Made by a program: the position numbers and the translations under genes. A DNA stretch of 64,000 bases, from positions 3,312,696-3,376,695 of the forward strand of contig KN832555.1 of assembly GCA_000827205.1 (NCBI GenBank), in the 5' to 3' direction. The notes under the pieces are model-generated. The model made no database searches and was not told the DNA's origin. It saw only the letters and a program-made list of their open reading frames with translations. The stretch's first letter is position 1. Every line of letters begins with the position of its first letter. The DNA is from Plicaturopsis crispa FD-325 SS-3. Its lineage: Eukaryota > Basidiomycota > Agaricomycetes > Amylocorticiales > Amylocorticiaceae. This document shows positions 46,701 to 55,761 of the stretch, piece by piece.

Positions 46701-46901
46701 GCTGGTCACCGGCCCCCTCGTTCAGCAAAACAAACGCCAAATGCGCTGGGTGTACTGTAATTGCACGCTAGTCAGTATATCGATAACGCATCGCGTTCAA
46801 AAAACAGACTCACCTTGTGCGTTCGCATAGTCCTTTGCAAGCTGTACTGCGCCTGCAATCGTCTCTTGAGTCTTGTCGGTAAAGTCGAAGTTGCTCGTCA
46901 T
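43722..46901 (-). CDS. hsp104: Heat-shock protein Hsp104 (ClpB-type disaggregase)
   Basis: Hexameric AAA+ machine that pulls proteins out of aggregates with Hsp70 in the cytosol. Nine exons (46814-46901, 46618-46754, 46147-46562, 46000-46090, 45421-45947, 45085-45360, 44644-45028, 44147-44584, 43722-44084) give 906 aa, the normal length. An N-terminal Clp repeat domain comes first. NBD1 has GEPGVGKT, pore loop [11 protein letters not shown] and Walker B LFIDELH. The M-domain coiled coil occupies exon 6. NBD2 has GPSGTGKT, pore loop PPGYVGHD and LIDEVEKA. The C-terminus is acidic and ends EIEEMD, resembling the EEVD-type tail bound by TPR co-chaperones. Intron 7 (44585-44643) begins GC. A heat-shock element lies upstream. 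Confidence 0.96.
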
Positions 46902-46955
46902 TTTGGTTGGTATAAAGTAGGAAATGTGCTGAGAGCGTACCAGCGTTCTTGTAGA

Positions 46956-46963
46956 CTTTATAT
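46956..46963 (-). promoter_or_regulatory. Possible TATA box of hsp104
   Basis: ATATAAAG on the minus strand, about 55-62 bp upstream of the hsp104 ATG at 46901. Confidence 0.5.
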
Positions 46964-47022
46964 TCTGGCGCTGAACGGGCCCAGAGCAAACGGGCAAACG
47001 CGGATGACGTCGAGCATTATCC

Positions 47023-47042
47023 AGAACGCGAGCGAACTTTCT
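47023..47042 (-). promoter_or_regulatory. Heat-shock element upstream of hsp104
   Basis: Contains GAA at 47024-47026, GAA at 47034-47036 and TTC at 47039-47041. The spacing is GAA-N7-GAA-N2-TTC, a gapped heat-shock element as bound by Hsf1. It lies about 125-140 bp before the start codon. Confidence 0.6.
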
Positions 47043-47052
47043 CGTATGTCTC

Positions 47053-49024
47053 AGGGGCTTGACACGCCCCGATCGAGACTTTTCTCGCATCGCAGGTCAC
47101 GTGTATGCGCAGTGGCTGTGCTTCTTCCGGGGCGCCACTAAATGCGATGGATACTATTCAGCAAGAGATACACCTTGATTACAGCATGGAATAGCGTTGG
47201 GATGCGGAGAATAGTAGGTGAGGCGGAGCAGATGGGTTTACATGGAGTGACTTCCGAGGATACATATCAGCGGGGGACGAGTGGCAGAGAAGAGAAAGAA
47301 GAGAGAAAGAGATGGGCAAGAATACACCAAGAGAGATACTTGCACTACTCTAACGTCCACCGTAAGCCTGTGCGTACTGCATGCCCGCACCATAGGCAGG
47401 AGGCACTTGGCCCTGTGCAATCGCTTGGGCCTGAGCCTGTGCCGCGAGTGCCTGCGCCTGGGCTTGCGCTTGCGCGTGAGCATGAGCGTGGGCTTGCGCT
47501 TGCGCCATCTGCGGAGGTGGCGCAAATTGCGCGTACTGCTGCTGTTGCTGCTGGGGATGAGGGTAATTGTATTGGGGAGCGACGTTCGCGATGAACGGAG
47601 GCGGAACGGGGATCACGCCGGTAAAGTAGGGGTGGTTGAGGGCATCAGCGGCGGTGATGCGTTTGGCGGGATCGAACTGTAGGAGTCTCTCGAGGAGATC
47701 GAGGGCTGGATTCCTACATTAGCGAGCGTCCGAAGCAACGATGCTGTGACTTACCAGGCGGAGAAGCCTTAGGAACGGCCTGAGATAGAGGAACCTTCGG
47801 GAATCGTGGATATTGCTTTAGAGTAATTTCAGGCTAGGTTTGCAGATGTTAGGTGCACAGGATATGCAGTGCAGAAGTGAATGACTGACAGATTCTGTAG
47901 CAATTCGGCGTAAGACGCGATCGTCTGGTGTCCCAAGAATCCTCATTATGTGGAGCAGCTGGTCTTGATTGTCTCTTCCACGGAAGAGAGGTACACCAGA
48001 AATCATCTCAGCAAAGATGCACCCACAGGACCAGACATCGATGGAGGTACTGTACGTCCGCGACCCGAGAAGGACATCAGGAGCGCGATACCATAGCGTG
48101 ACAACCTTGCGCAGTCGAATAAATTATAAGCAGGTCAACGTAGACAGAAGCACGCACCTCGTTCGAGAAAGTATTGACAGGGACACCAAACGCTCGTGCT
48201 AAACCGAAATCGCCGATTTTCAGCTCTCCTTTGCGGTTAATGAGAAGATTCTGCGGTTTCAGGTCTCGATGAAGGACCCGATTCTCGTGACAGAACGCCG
48301 TGCCCTTCAGGAGCTGATACATGAAGCTGCGGACCGTAGCCGGATCGAGCGCCCCACGGTCACCGTGCTTGTCCATGTACCTTTTGAGATCCTCGTCGCA
48401 GTATTCACAGATAAGGACCAGTTTCTGCTCGGTATGTATCACGTCGTGGAGGCGGACGATGTTGACGTGCTTGAGCTCCTTCATGAGGGAGATCTCGCGG
48501 ATGGCGGTGGAGGGTGTCCCCTCTTCTGCGTCTAGGTGGATCTCTTTGAGCGCGACGATCTCGTTTGTCGTGCGCGATCGACCCTGGAGCGAGCATACAT
48601 GCGTACATGAGGGCGCTTAGGAAGTTGTGTAGAGCGTACCTTGAACACGGTAGCGTATGTGCCCTCGCCTGTGGGCGCCCGCATGGGCGATCGGGTCTAA
48701 CGGGGCATGATCAGGGCAAAGACTCGCCTAGTTTCTCTAACTGCACATATATGTCAGTCCAGCTCTATCCATGACCGTCCTAGTAAACCAAACTTACTTG
48801 TATGTAGTTCATATTTCCACGTCGTTCCGTTGCAGCGTGATGTACCGTTCCAGTAGATGCAGTTCGCGATGAGAGCTCCGTTCGGGGAACCTGTTATATA
48901 GCTCAGGTATGTGTGCCCAGGACAACGGTTTACAAGGGGCCTAGTTCAGAAACGAGCAAACTACAATGTAACGAAGAGAGGTCGATAAAGCAAGCGGCAG
49001 TGTTGTTTTAAGAGAAGAGATCAT
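47053..49024. repeat. Tandem duplication unit A (PHO85-type gene A with flanks)
   Basis: Begins with AGGGGCTTGACA at 47053, the same start as unit B at 49025. It contains the whole kinase gene and its promoter. Homology in the flanks is diverged but collinear. Confidence 0.6.
47350..48812 (-). CDS. pho85: Cyclin-dependent kinase of the PHO85/CDK5 type, copy A
   Basis: Phosphate- and cell-cycle-linked CDK that works with Pcl-type cyclins. Seven exons (48798-48812, 48728-48740, 48640-48668, 48158-48583, 47890-48105, 47755-47833, 47350-47705) give 377 aa. Motifs: [11 protein letters not shown], the PSTAIRE helix ([13 protein letters not shown]), [19 protein letters not shown], and a T-loop [16 protein letters not shown] without the activating Thr, as in Pho85. 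The tail is a Gln-Ala/His-Ala dipeptide run ending YAQAYGGR. The first three coding exons are 15, 13 and 29 nt. The intron between exons 2 and 3 (48669-48727) begins GC. Confidence 0.92.
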
Positions 49025-49438
49025 AGGGGCTTGACATACCCAATTGAGATTAAAAATCCCGTGGAGGTGCTGTGGCTGTGCAGTGATTAAGCCCTCGGCG
49101 GCTCGGCCTCAGAGCCAACGCTCACGCTCAGAGGCGGTTACTTTGCGTGTTACGCGAGGTCGGTGGCTTGGGGATGAGTCCTATCTTGGGCAACGCGTAC
49201 ATATATACTCAATGATATTTAACAAGACTTGTATGCACTATGATTACAAATGGAATGGCGTGCAAGGGAGAAGGAAGATCGGGGGAGCTCGTAGCGGTGT
49301 GGATGATGTCTACATGTCTTGGTTGCTGAGGATACAAATCAACGGTGGCTTCTACAGTAGGATGAGGAATGACAGAGGAGAATGAAGAGACACAAGAATA
49401 AGTCCAAAAGAGTGCCGTGGATGCCTACGTGCCCTAAC
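48813..49438. other. Spacer between the two PHO85-type genes
   Basis: About 630 bases. The left part resembles the region upstream of copy B (50919-51112), including TATATA at 48893-48900 (minus strand, 81-88 bp before the ATG). The part after 49025 resembles the sequence downstream of copy A. No gene in between. Confidence 0.6.
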
Positions 49439-51112
49439 TTAGCGTCCACCGTAAGCCTGAGCGTACTGCATGCCGGCGCCATAGCCAGGGGGTACTTGAC
49501 CCTGTGCCATCGCTTGCGCCTGCGCCTGTGCAGCGAGTGCCTGCGCCTGCGCGTGAGCCTGAGCCTGAGCTTGCGCATGAGCGTGCGCCTGAGCTTGGGC
49601 CTGTGCCATCTGCGGAGGCGGTACGAATTGCGCGTACTGTTGTTGCTGCTGCTGCTGAGGGTAGTACTGGGGAGCCACGTTTGCGACGAATGGTGGTGGG
49701 ACGGGGATCACGCCGGTGAAATAAGGGTGGTTGAGGGCTTCAGCAGCTGTGATGCGTTTGGCGGGATCGAATTGCAGGAGTCTTTCCAGAAGATCGAGGG
49801 CTACATGCCAACATTAGCCAGTGGTTGGAATGGGGAAAGTGTTAACCTACCCGGGGGAGAAGCCTTAGAAACCGCCTGAGAAAGAGGAACCTTTGGGAAT
49901 CGAGGATATTGTTTCAACGTAATTTCGGGCTAGAATATGTTAGAGTGCACTGGATATGATACGCAGAGGAAAGTACTCACAGATTCTGTAGCAATCCGAC
50001 GGAGAACGCGGTCGTCTGGTGTCCCAAGAATTCTCATGATATGGAGCAGCTGGTCTTGGTTGTCCCTTCCGCGGAAAAGAGGTACGCCGGAGATCATTTC
50101 AGCAAAGATGCAGCCACAGGACCAGACATCAATCGAGGTGCTGTACGTCCGCGATCCGAGAAGCACGTCGGGGGCACGATACCATAGCGTGACAACCTTG
50201 TGGACTGGACTTAGTGGATGGAGTACGCGTGCCAATGAATCCGCACTACACACCTCGTTTGAAAAAGTGTTGACGGGGACGCCGAACGCTCGCGCCAGAC
50301 CGAAATCGCCGATTTTGAGCTCGCCTTTGCGGTTGATGAGAAGATTCTGAGGTTTCAGGTCTCGGTGAAGCACCCGGTTGTCGTGACAGAACGCCGTTCC
50401 CTTGAGAAGCTGATACATGAAGCTGCGGACCGTGGCCGGGTCGAGTGCACCACGATCTCCGTGCTTGTCCATGTACTTCTTGAGGTCTTGTTCACAAAAC
50501 TCGAAGATGAGGACTAGTTTCTGCTCGGTGTGTATCACGTCGTGCAGCCGGACGATGTTGATGTGCTTGAGTTCCTTCATGAGGGATATTTCACGGATAG
50601 CAGTCGAGGGTGTGCCTTCCTCTGCGTCCAAGTGGATTTCCTTGAGCGCGACGATTTCATTTGTCGTGCGCGAACGACCCTAAATCAAACGGGTATTTAT
50701 GTGAGCAAGCGATGAATCGAACAGTCGCGTAAGACGCACCTTGAACACAGTAGCATAGGTGCCCTCGCCTGTATGTATCGGCGTAAACGATTAGGAAATG
50801 GGGAGAGCAGCGTGGGACTCGCCTAGTTTTTCTAGCTGCAAAAACAGATCAATTTTTGGTTAAGCACAACCCGGGACGGCACTGGTGTATCAAAAGCACT
50901 TACTTGGATGTAATTCATGTCTCCTTCCGCGGCAGCGTGCTGTGTCGTTTGAGTTCGCCACGAAAGCTCCGTCGGACCGCTCCGTTATATAGCTTGAAGG
51001 TGCGTGCCTAGGACACCGCTTGACAAGGCTTCCCGGTTCAGAGACACCGAAACCACGATGCAACGAAGAGACGTCGAGGAAACCGAGCAGCGTTGTTCAA
51101 GTTCGAGAGAAG
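49025..51112. repeat. Tandem duplication unit B (PHO85-type gene B with flanks)
   Basis: Starts AGGGGCTTGACA at 49025, about 1.97 kb after unit A, and contains a second complete kinase gene with promoter. The right limit is approximate; similarity fades near an AGAGAAGAG motif at about 51105. Confidence 0.6.
49439..50918 (-). CDS. pho85: Cyclin-dependent kinase of the PHO85/CDK5 type, copy B
   Basis: Seven exons (50904-50918, 50823-50835, 50740-50768, 50254-50679, 49981-50196, 49851-49929, 49439-49800) give 379 aa. Six of the seven exon lengths equal those of copy A exactly; only the last differs, by 6 nt. All kinase motifs are intact ([20 protein letters not shown]). It differs from A at scattered sites, for example [12 protein letters not shown] against [12 protein letters not shown]. 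The GC-AG intron is conserved (50769-50822). A minus-strand TATATA at 50984-50991 lies 66-73 bp upstream. Both copies look functional. Which is ancestral cannot be told here. Confidence 0.92.
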
Positions 51113-51333
51113 AGGCGAAGTTGACTGGCATTTCCCCGCCTCGCCCACGTGGAAGCGGTTCCCGTATCGGGACTTCGATCGGCTCAATGTACCGATCTCC
51201 GATGTGCTCGAGATCTCTGTGAAAAAATAATTTGACGGTTCTGCACCTTCAAAAAAGTGAGTGCAAAGGTTTTGTGTGCTGGCTGAAATCATATTGTGTA
51301 GAGCTGACGTTTGAAACATGAAGTCGGGTAGAC
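50919..51333. promoter_or_regulatory. Divergent region, PHO85-type copy B / UTP5
   Basis: About 415 bp. The left about 190 bp are shared with the copy A promoter; the rest is unique. No other gene. Confidence 0.5.
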
Positions 51334-53835
51334 ATGGCTTCATCTGCCAGCTCGAAAAAACAACGCTCAAAACCGCCTCGGGGACGACCTGCAGCGACAT
51401 CCCTGCTGTCTCAGCCAGTGGTCCAGGACGCATCCTCTCTGTCTCATCTGTCCTCGTTCTCGCCCAATGGAACACTATTCGCATTCCTATCTCTAGCCGT
51501 CGACAAACACCGCCTACGCGTCTTTGACACGGTCTCCGGACAAACTGTCGCAGAATATGTCGTCGCTTCAGCACGCGTATCCGCTTTGACATGGAGTCGT
51601 TTCAATCCACAAAGTTCAGCCGCAGAGGGAGACTCTGCCTCCCAGCCCGCGAAGAAGAAGAAACGACGTAAGAGTCAAGGGGAGACTGTAGGGCCTGAGG
51701 TGGTGGACTCGACTATCGAAGTAGTTGTGTTGGGCTTGACCGATGGATCACTGGAATTCTTCTCACCTACCCGCGCCCGGGTTGTGCGGAGGCTTTCGCA
51801 CGTCTCGAGTACGTCTGCTATCTTGTCCCTGGCAATCCCAGATGATGGGCAAGGCGCCCACACCGTCTGGACGTCTGGCGCGGACGGTACGATTCGTTTA
51901 TGGGATGCGTGGAAAAACGACATACGGAGCGATTGGAAGAGTGACGACCGGATACCTTATTCATCCATGGCTATCCGGCCGAGGGCGTCTTCGGAAGACG
52001 AAGATCGCGTGGATATTCTCGTTGCAAACCATGCTATACGCCTACTCTCTACGACGTCAGGTTTGGACGATTTCGACGTCCACAAACCGGAGGAGCTCGC
52101 TTCATTCACTGGCCACGCTTCTTCGATCACACATATTCAATGGGATGTATCCCAAAAGCCACCTACGCGGTTTTTGACCATGGCTGAAGCAGACAGGGTC
52201 GTACAGATATGGGAGGTACCCGACACGCAAGCCGGGTCTTCCTCGCAAGGAAAAGTCGTCGCCTCCATCCCTCTCGATTCCGACGCACGACATATGTCAC
52301 TATCTAATGCTGACCACCAAACTTTGCTTGTACTTTCCGCCACCGGAAAAATCTCAGTGTATCCAGTACCCGCGGAATTTCCCCCGGATAAAAAGAAGCA
52401 CCGGCTGCCTACGCTGCTGTCACGCTGTAATGTTGCTATCACTTCCAAGAAAAATCCTGCTCCTGTACATGTCGTGAACGCGTCGTTTTCATCGGAAGAG
52501 GGTCGAATACGAGTCGCCAGACTCGTTGGCGGAGTGCGCCCCGTCTTCGATGTTGTGGTGAGTCGTCAATGTTATATCTGTTGTGCCTCTTTTGACACCA
52601 TTTGAAACCGCCAGCGATACTTAGACGATGCTGGCGAATTTGTACCCGAGATAAATATCGTCAAGGATGATTCCGACGTAACCCTTGCCTCCGAGGCCAC
52701 TGCGAGCAACGTAAGTGGCTCGAACATCGTGGCTCACTCAAATCACTCAACAGTCTTTCTTGTAGGCGGCACCTAATAAACGCTACGCAGAGTCATCGTC
52801 TCTCGCGGTCGGTTCTGGCGTCGAGCTCGGCCAAGAGGAGACGATGGATGACCTTGCCCCTCGGGACATCGATGGTGTTCTCGATGTCGACTTGGCTGAG
52901 CTTAGCTTGGGCCAGCGACTCACGGCTCTCCAAGGTCCGGACGCCCGAGGCACGACCTCCGACAGCGATGAGGGTACAAATCCTAGCAAAAAACGCGCCA
53001 AGAAGGGCCAAGACGCTCCTGCCGTCGTTCCTGCCAACTCGCTTACCCGGACACTCATCCAGGCGCTGCATTCGTCCGACGTGCGGCTCTTAGAGACATG
53101 TTTGGCACATTCCGACGTGACCTTGATACGGAATACTGTACGAAGATTACCGCCGCAACTCGCAGTTCCTTTAATTACCGCTTGCGTGGAGCGGTTAGGA
53201 CGGGGGGCAAGGGCCGCGAACATGAAGGGCGGCGGCGGCGGCGCTAGCTCTCAGCGAGGTACAGGCCTGATCGCATGGGTGAAGGCTGTCCTAGCCGTCC
53301 ACAGTGGTCACCTAATGACGGTAGGCTCACATTCCCATTCCGCCTGGTAGCAGCAGCTTACGTTTATATCAAGATGCCTGATCTCGTCGCGCGGCTAGCT
53401 GGATTACACGCTACACTGACCAGTCGGCTGACCCTTCAAGATAGTCTATTATCGTTAAACGGACGTCTGGATATGGTACTCTCGCAAATCGAGATGCGAT
53501 CCTCTGCCGCGCCGGCGCCGCTCTCCCTACCGAAGACCAAAAAACCCTCGGACGCTCCAGGAAAACGCCAGGCGAAGCGCTACGTAGAGGGGGAGAGCGA
53601 GGATGAGGAGCAAATGGATGTTGAGGTCGAGATGGGGAGCGATGCCGACGAGGGGAGCATCGAGGATGTGGAGCTGGGAGGGGATAGCCAGGACGAAGAG
53701 GACGATGATGAGGACGCGTCAGGGAGTGAATCAGACGAGGATGATTCTGACGACGAAGGCCCTACGCTGAACGGCTTCATTGATGATGAAGCCGAAGAGG
53801 ACTTCGATGACGATGAGGAGGACGAGAGCGAATAA
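51334..53835 (+). CDS. utp5: U3 snoRNP component Utp5 / WDR43
   Basis: Subunit of the tUTP/UTP-A complex that starts SSU processome assembly on pre-rRNA in the nucleolus. Four exons (51334-52557, 52615-52710, 52766-53320, 53374-53835) give 778 aa. The N-terminal two-thirds is a WD40 propeller (SPNGTLFAFLS, WTSGADGTIRLWDAW, FTGHASSITHIQWD). A basic KKKKRRK run near residue 108 may be a nuclear or nucleolar signal. The C-terminal Utp12 domain lies in exons 3-4 (LIQALHSSDVRLLETCL, then LTLQDSLLSLNGRLDMVLSQ). The end is a long Asp/Glu/Ser tail. Utp12-domain relatives exist, but size and neighbouring regions fit Utp5 best. Confidence 0.85.
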
Positions 53836-53915
53836 ATCTAACCTTCGATCTCATGGAATGTTGTAAATGGTGTCTCCATGTCCGCGAACGCTCGCACATC
53901 AATTGACGTTTAGAG

Positions 53916-55488
53916 TTAGGTCTTCCGTTTTTTGCTCGGGGGCGTCGCCTTGACCCTTTCAGAGCGCGATACCGTTTTTTGTGCAGGCGCCTGCTCAGAG
54001 GGTAGCATCGTAGTCAGGGAAGGCGGGGTTGTCTTCAGAGATGCTCGCTCACCTTGCGTTTCTTTCCTATTTTTGGATGGTCCTCGGTGTCTGAGCCCGA
54101 TAGCGGTGTTAAATCGCTGTCAGATGCTTCATTGTCCTGAAGGGCAATGGTCATTTCCGCGGATCTAGTGCACTGTCGCTAGAAAGGCAAGAACGTACCT
54201 CTGCCATCGCAGCATTTACGCCGGGAAGTTTTTGTAGTTCAGCGACGAACGCGGAAGTGCGGCCTCCGACGGTCAACCACTTGATAGTAGCTGGTCCCCC
54301 AGATGGCAGCTTCATGGTATGCTGTATCTTTTTCCCCTTTCCCTGTATAGAGAGTAAATTCTTGCCAGGATAGTAGAGCCCGAGTAACGCACCCAACGAT
54401 GCTTGAACAACCAATCGTCGGGAAACTTTGTGTCGTCAGCGTTTGCCTCGACAGCTACTTCGCATACATTCTTCGTGTTGTGATGTAGCTTGCGTATCTG
54501 GCTTTCTGAAAGCGTGTTACATCTTTGCTCGGGGTGGACTCGAGAATGATACAATATCTCATCTGTCAAGCTGTAAGCGGCGAAGGAGGGTTGTAATCGC
54601 AGAAAGTTACCTGCTACCCAGTTTCCAACGCCTGCACTAAACGACTGGTCGAGAAGAAGGGCCTTAATGGGACAGGCTCTCTTGAGAACCAGTGCCGAAA
54701 AGTCTACTAGCGGAGGCATAGATAGTATTGGGTCAAACCCTAGGTCGCCGATTGGAGGATCTGATGTTGGAGAGGCGCAGAGGCGTATACGACCAAGTCG
54801 ACGAACATCCATGAATGCAATCTGTGTCACCTCAGATGAAGAATCGTTCGAGAGATGCAAGATGAACTAGCATAGATTGTTGAGTTTTATGAAGTCGGAG
54901 TAGCTAATAGCGTACTGTACCTTCATTCCCTTTGGTGGCCAGACTGAAGTTGGCTTGGTTGGTTTCTTCCGGTAATACGTTGGCAGTTCACCTTTGACCT
55001 TTAGGGGGCAGCGTGATATTGAGTACAAGCCAACAACAAGGTATGCAACTTACCTGAAGCATACCGGTCATACCAAAATGCATCACTGGCATCTTCCCTT
55101 CTCCGTCTAGCTCAAGGTAGAATACCTTGCCTATCCCCGAGTTAAGCCCTCATAGATGCATCCTTACTTCGACAGAACCATGCTTACCGTATCTACCAGC
55201 CTTCGTAACTTTCCGACCAGTCAATTCAGCGGCCTGCTCGCCAAAAGTCGCATCCATGTTAGAGGACCCGGATTGAATTCTACTCAATATTTATCGCTCA
55301 CAAATTCCGTATGTGTCGTTCCAGTGAAAACGATCGTGTCTTCAACAGTTTCGACGCTCACAATCGTCTTTGAAACCGCCACCGATCGCAGGAGCGCTGC
55401 AGCTCTTTCTACTTCTGTGGCGCGGAAATCAGATGCAACAGGAAAGACGCATGAATTCATTCAGTAGCTTACCTGGTAGTTCTGGCAT
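53916..55488 (-). CDS. Formamidopyrimidine-DNA glycosylase (Fpg/Nei family, zincless)
   Basis: Base-excision repair enzyme for oxidised purines. Ten exons (55473-55488, 55302-55414, 55188-55233, 55054-55130, 54921-54998, 54611-54866, 54393-54562, 54199-54342, 54053-54136, 53916-53990) give 352 aa. It starts MPELPEVERAA with catalytic Pro2 and Glu3. The conserved Lys is in RYGKVFYLEL, HFGMTGML holds the void-filling Met, and GVGNWVADEILY is the H2TH motif. There is no Cys4 zinc finger; instead GGRTSAFVAELQKL supplies the Arg, as in plant and fungal Fpg. The tail has two Lys/Arg clusters (KKRK and KKRKT end) suggesting nuclear targeting. The 16-nt first exon encodes only the active-site MPELP and one base. 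Confidence 0.93.
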
Positions 55489-55761
55489 GGAGCATACAGT
55501 CGTTATCTTCACCAGATTCGAGGTGCTGGTCGCGTCCATACATATAGGAACGATTATCTTCCTATTCGTGTGCCAGCTGCTTACGGGAGACTAGGTCGCG
55601 TCGAACCATTAGGAGTGCCTTTTTGGGCTGGTCCGCATACGTGGCATAGCTACCGGCAAAATGATGTGCTTCGATTCGGAATCAGTGTACGAAATGGCGG
55701 ACGTATTTTATTCAAGTCGTCCAGTCAGCAGGAGCTGGACACCTTGCTCTCGACCGTCACC
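55489..55761. promoter_or_regulatory. Bidirectional promoter, Fpg / MFS transporter
   Basis: 273 bp between divergent starts. No specific site recognised. Confidence 0.5.
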
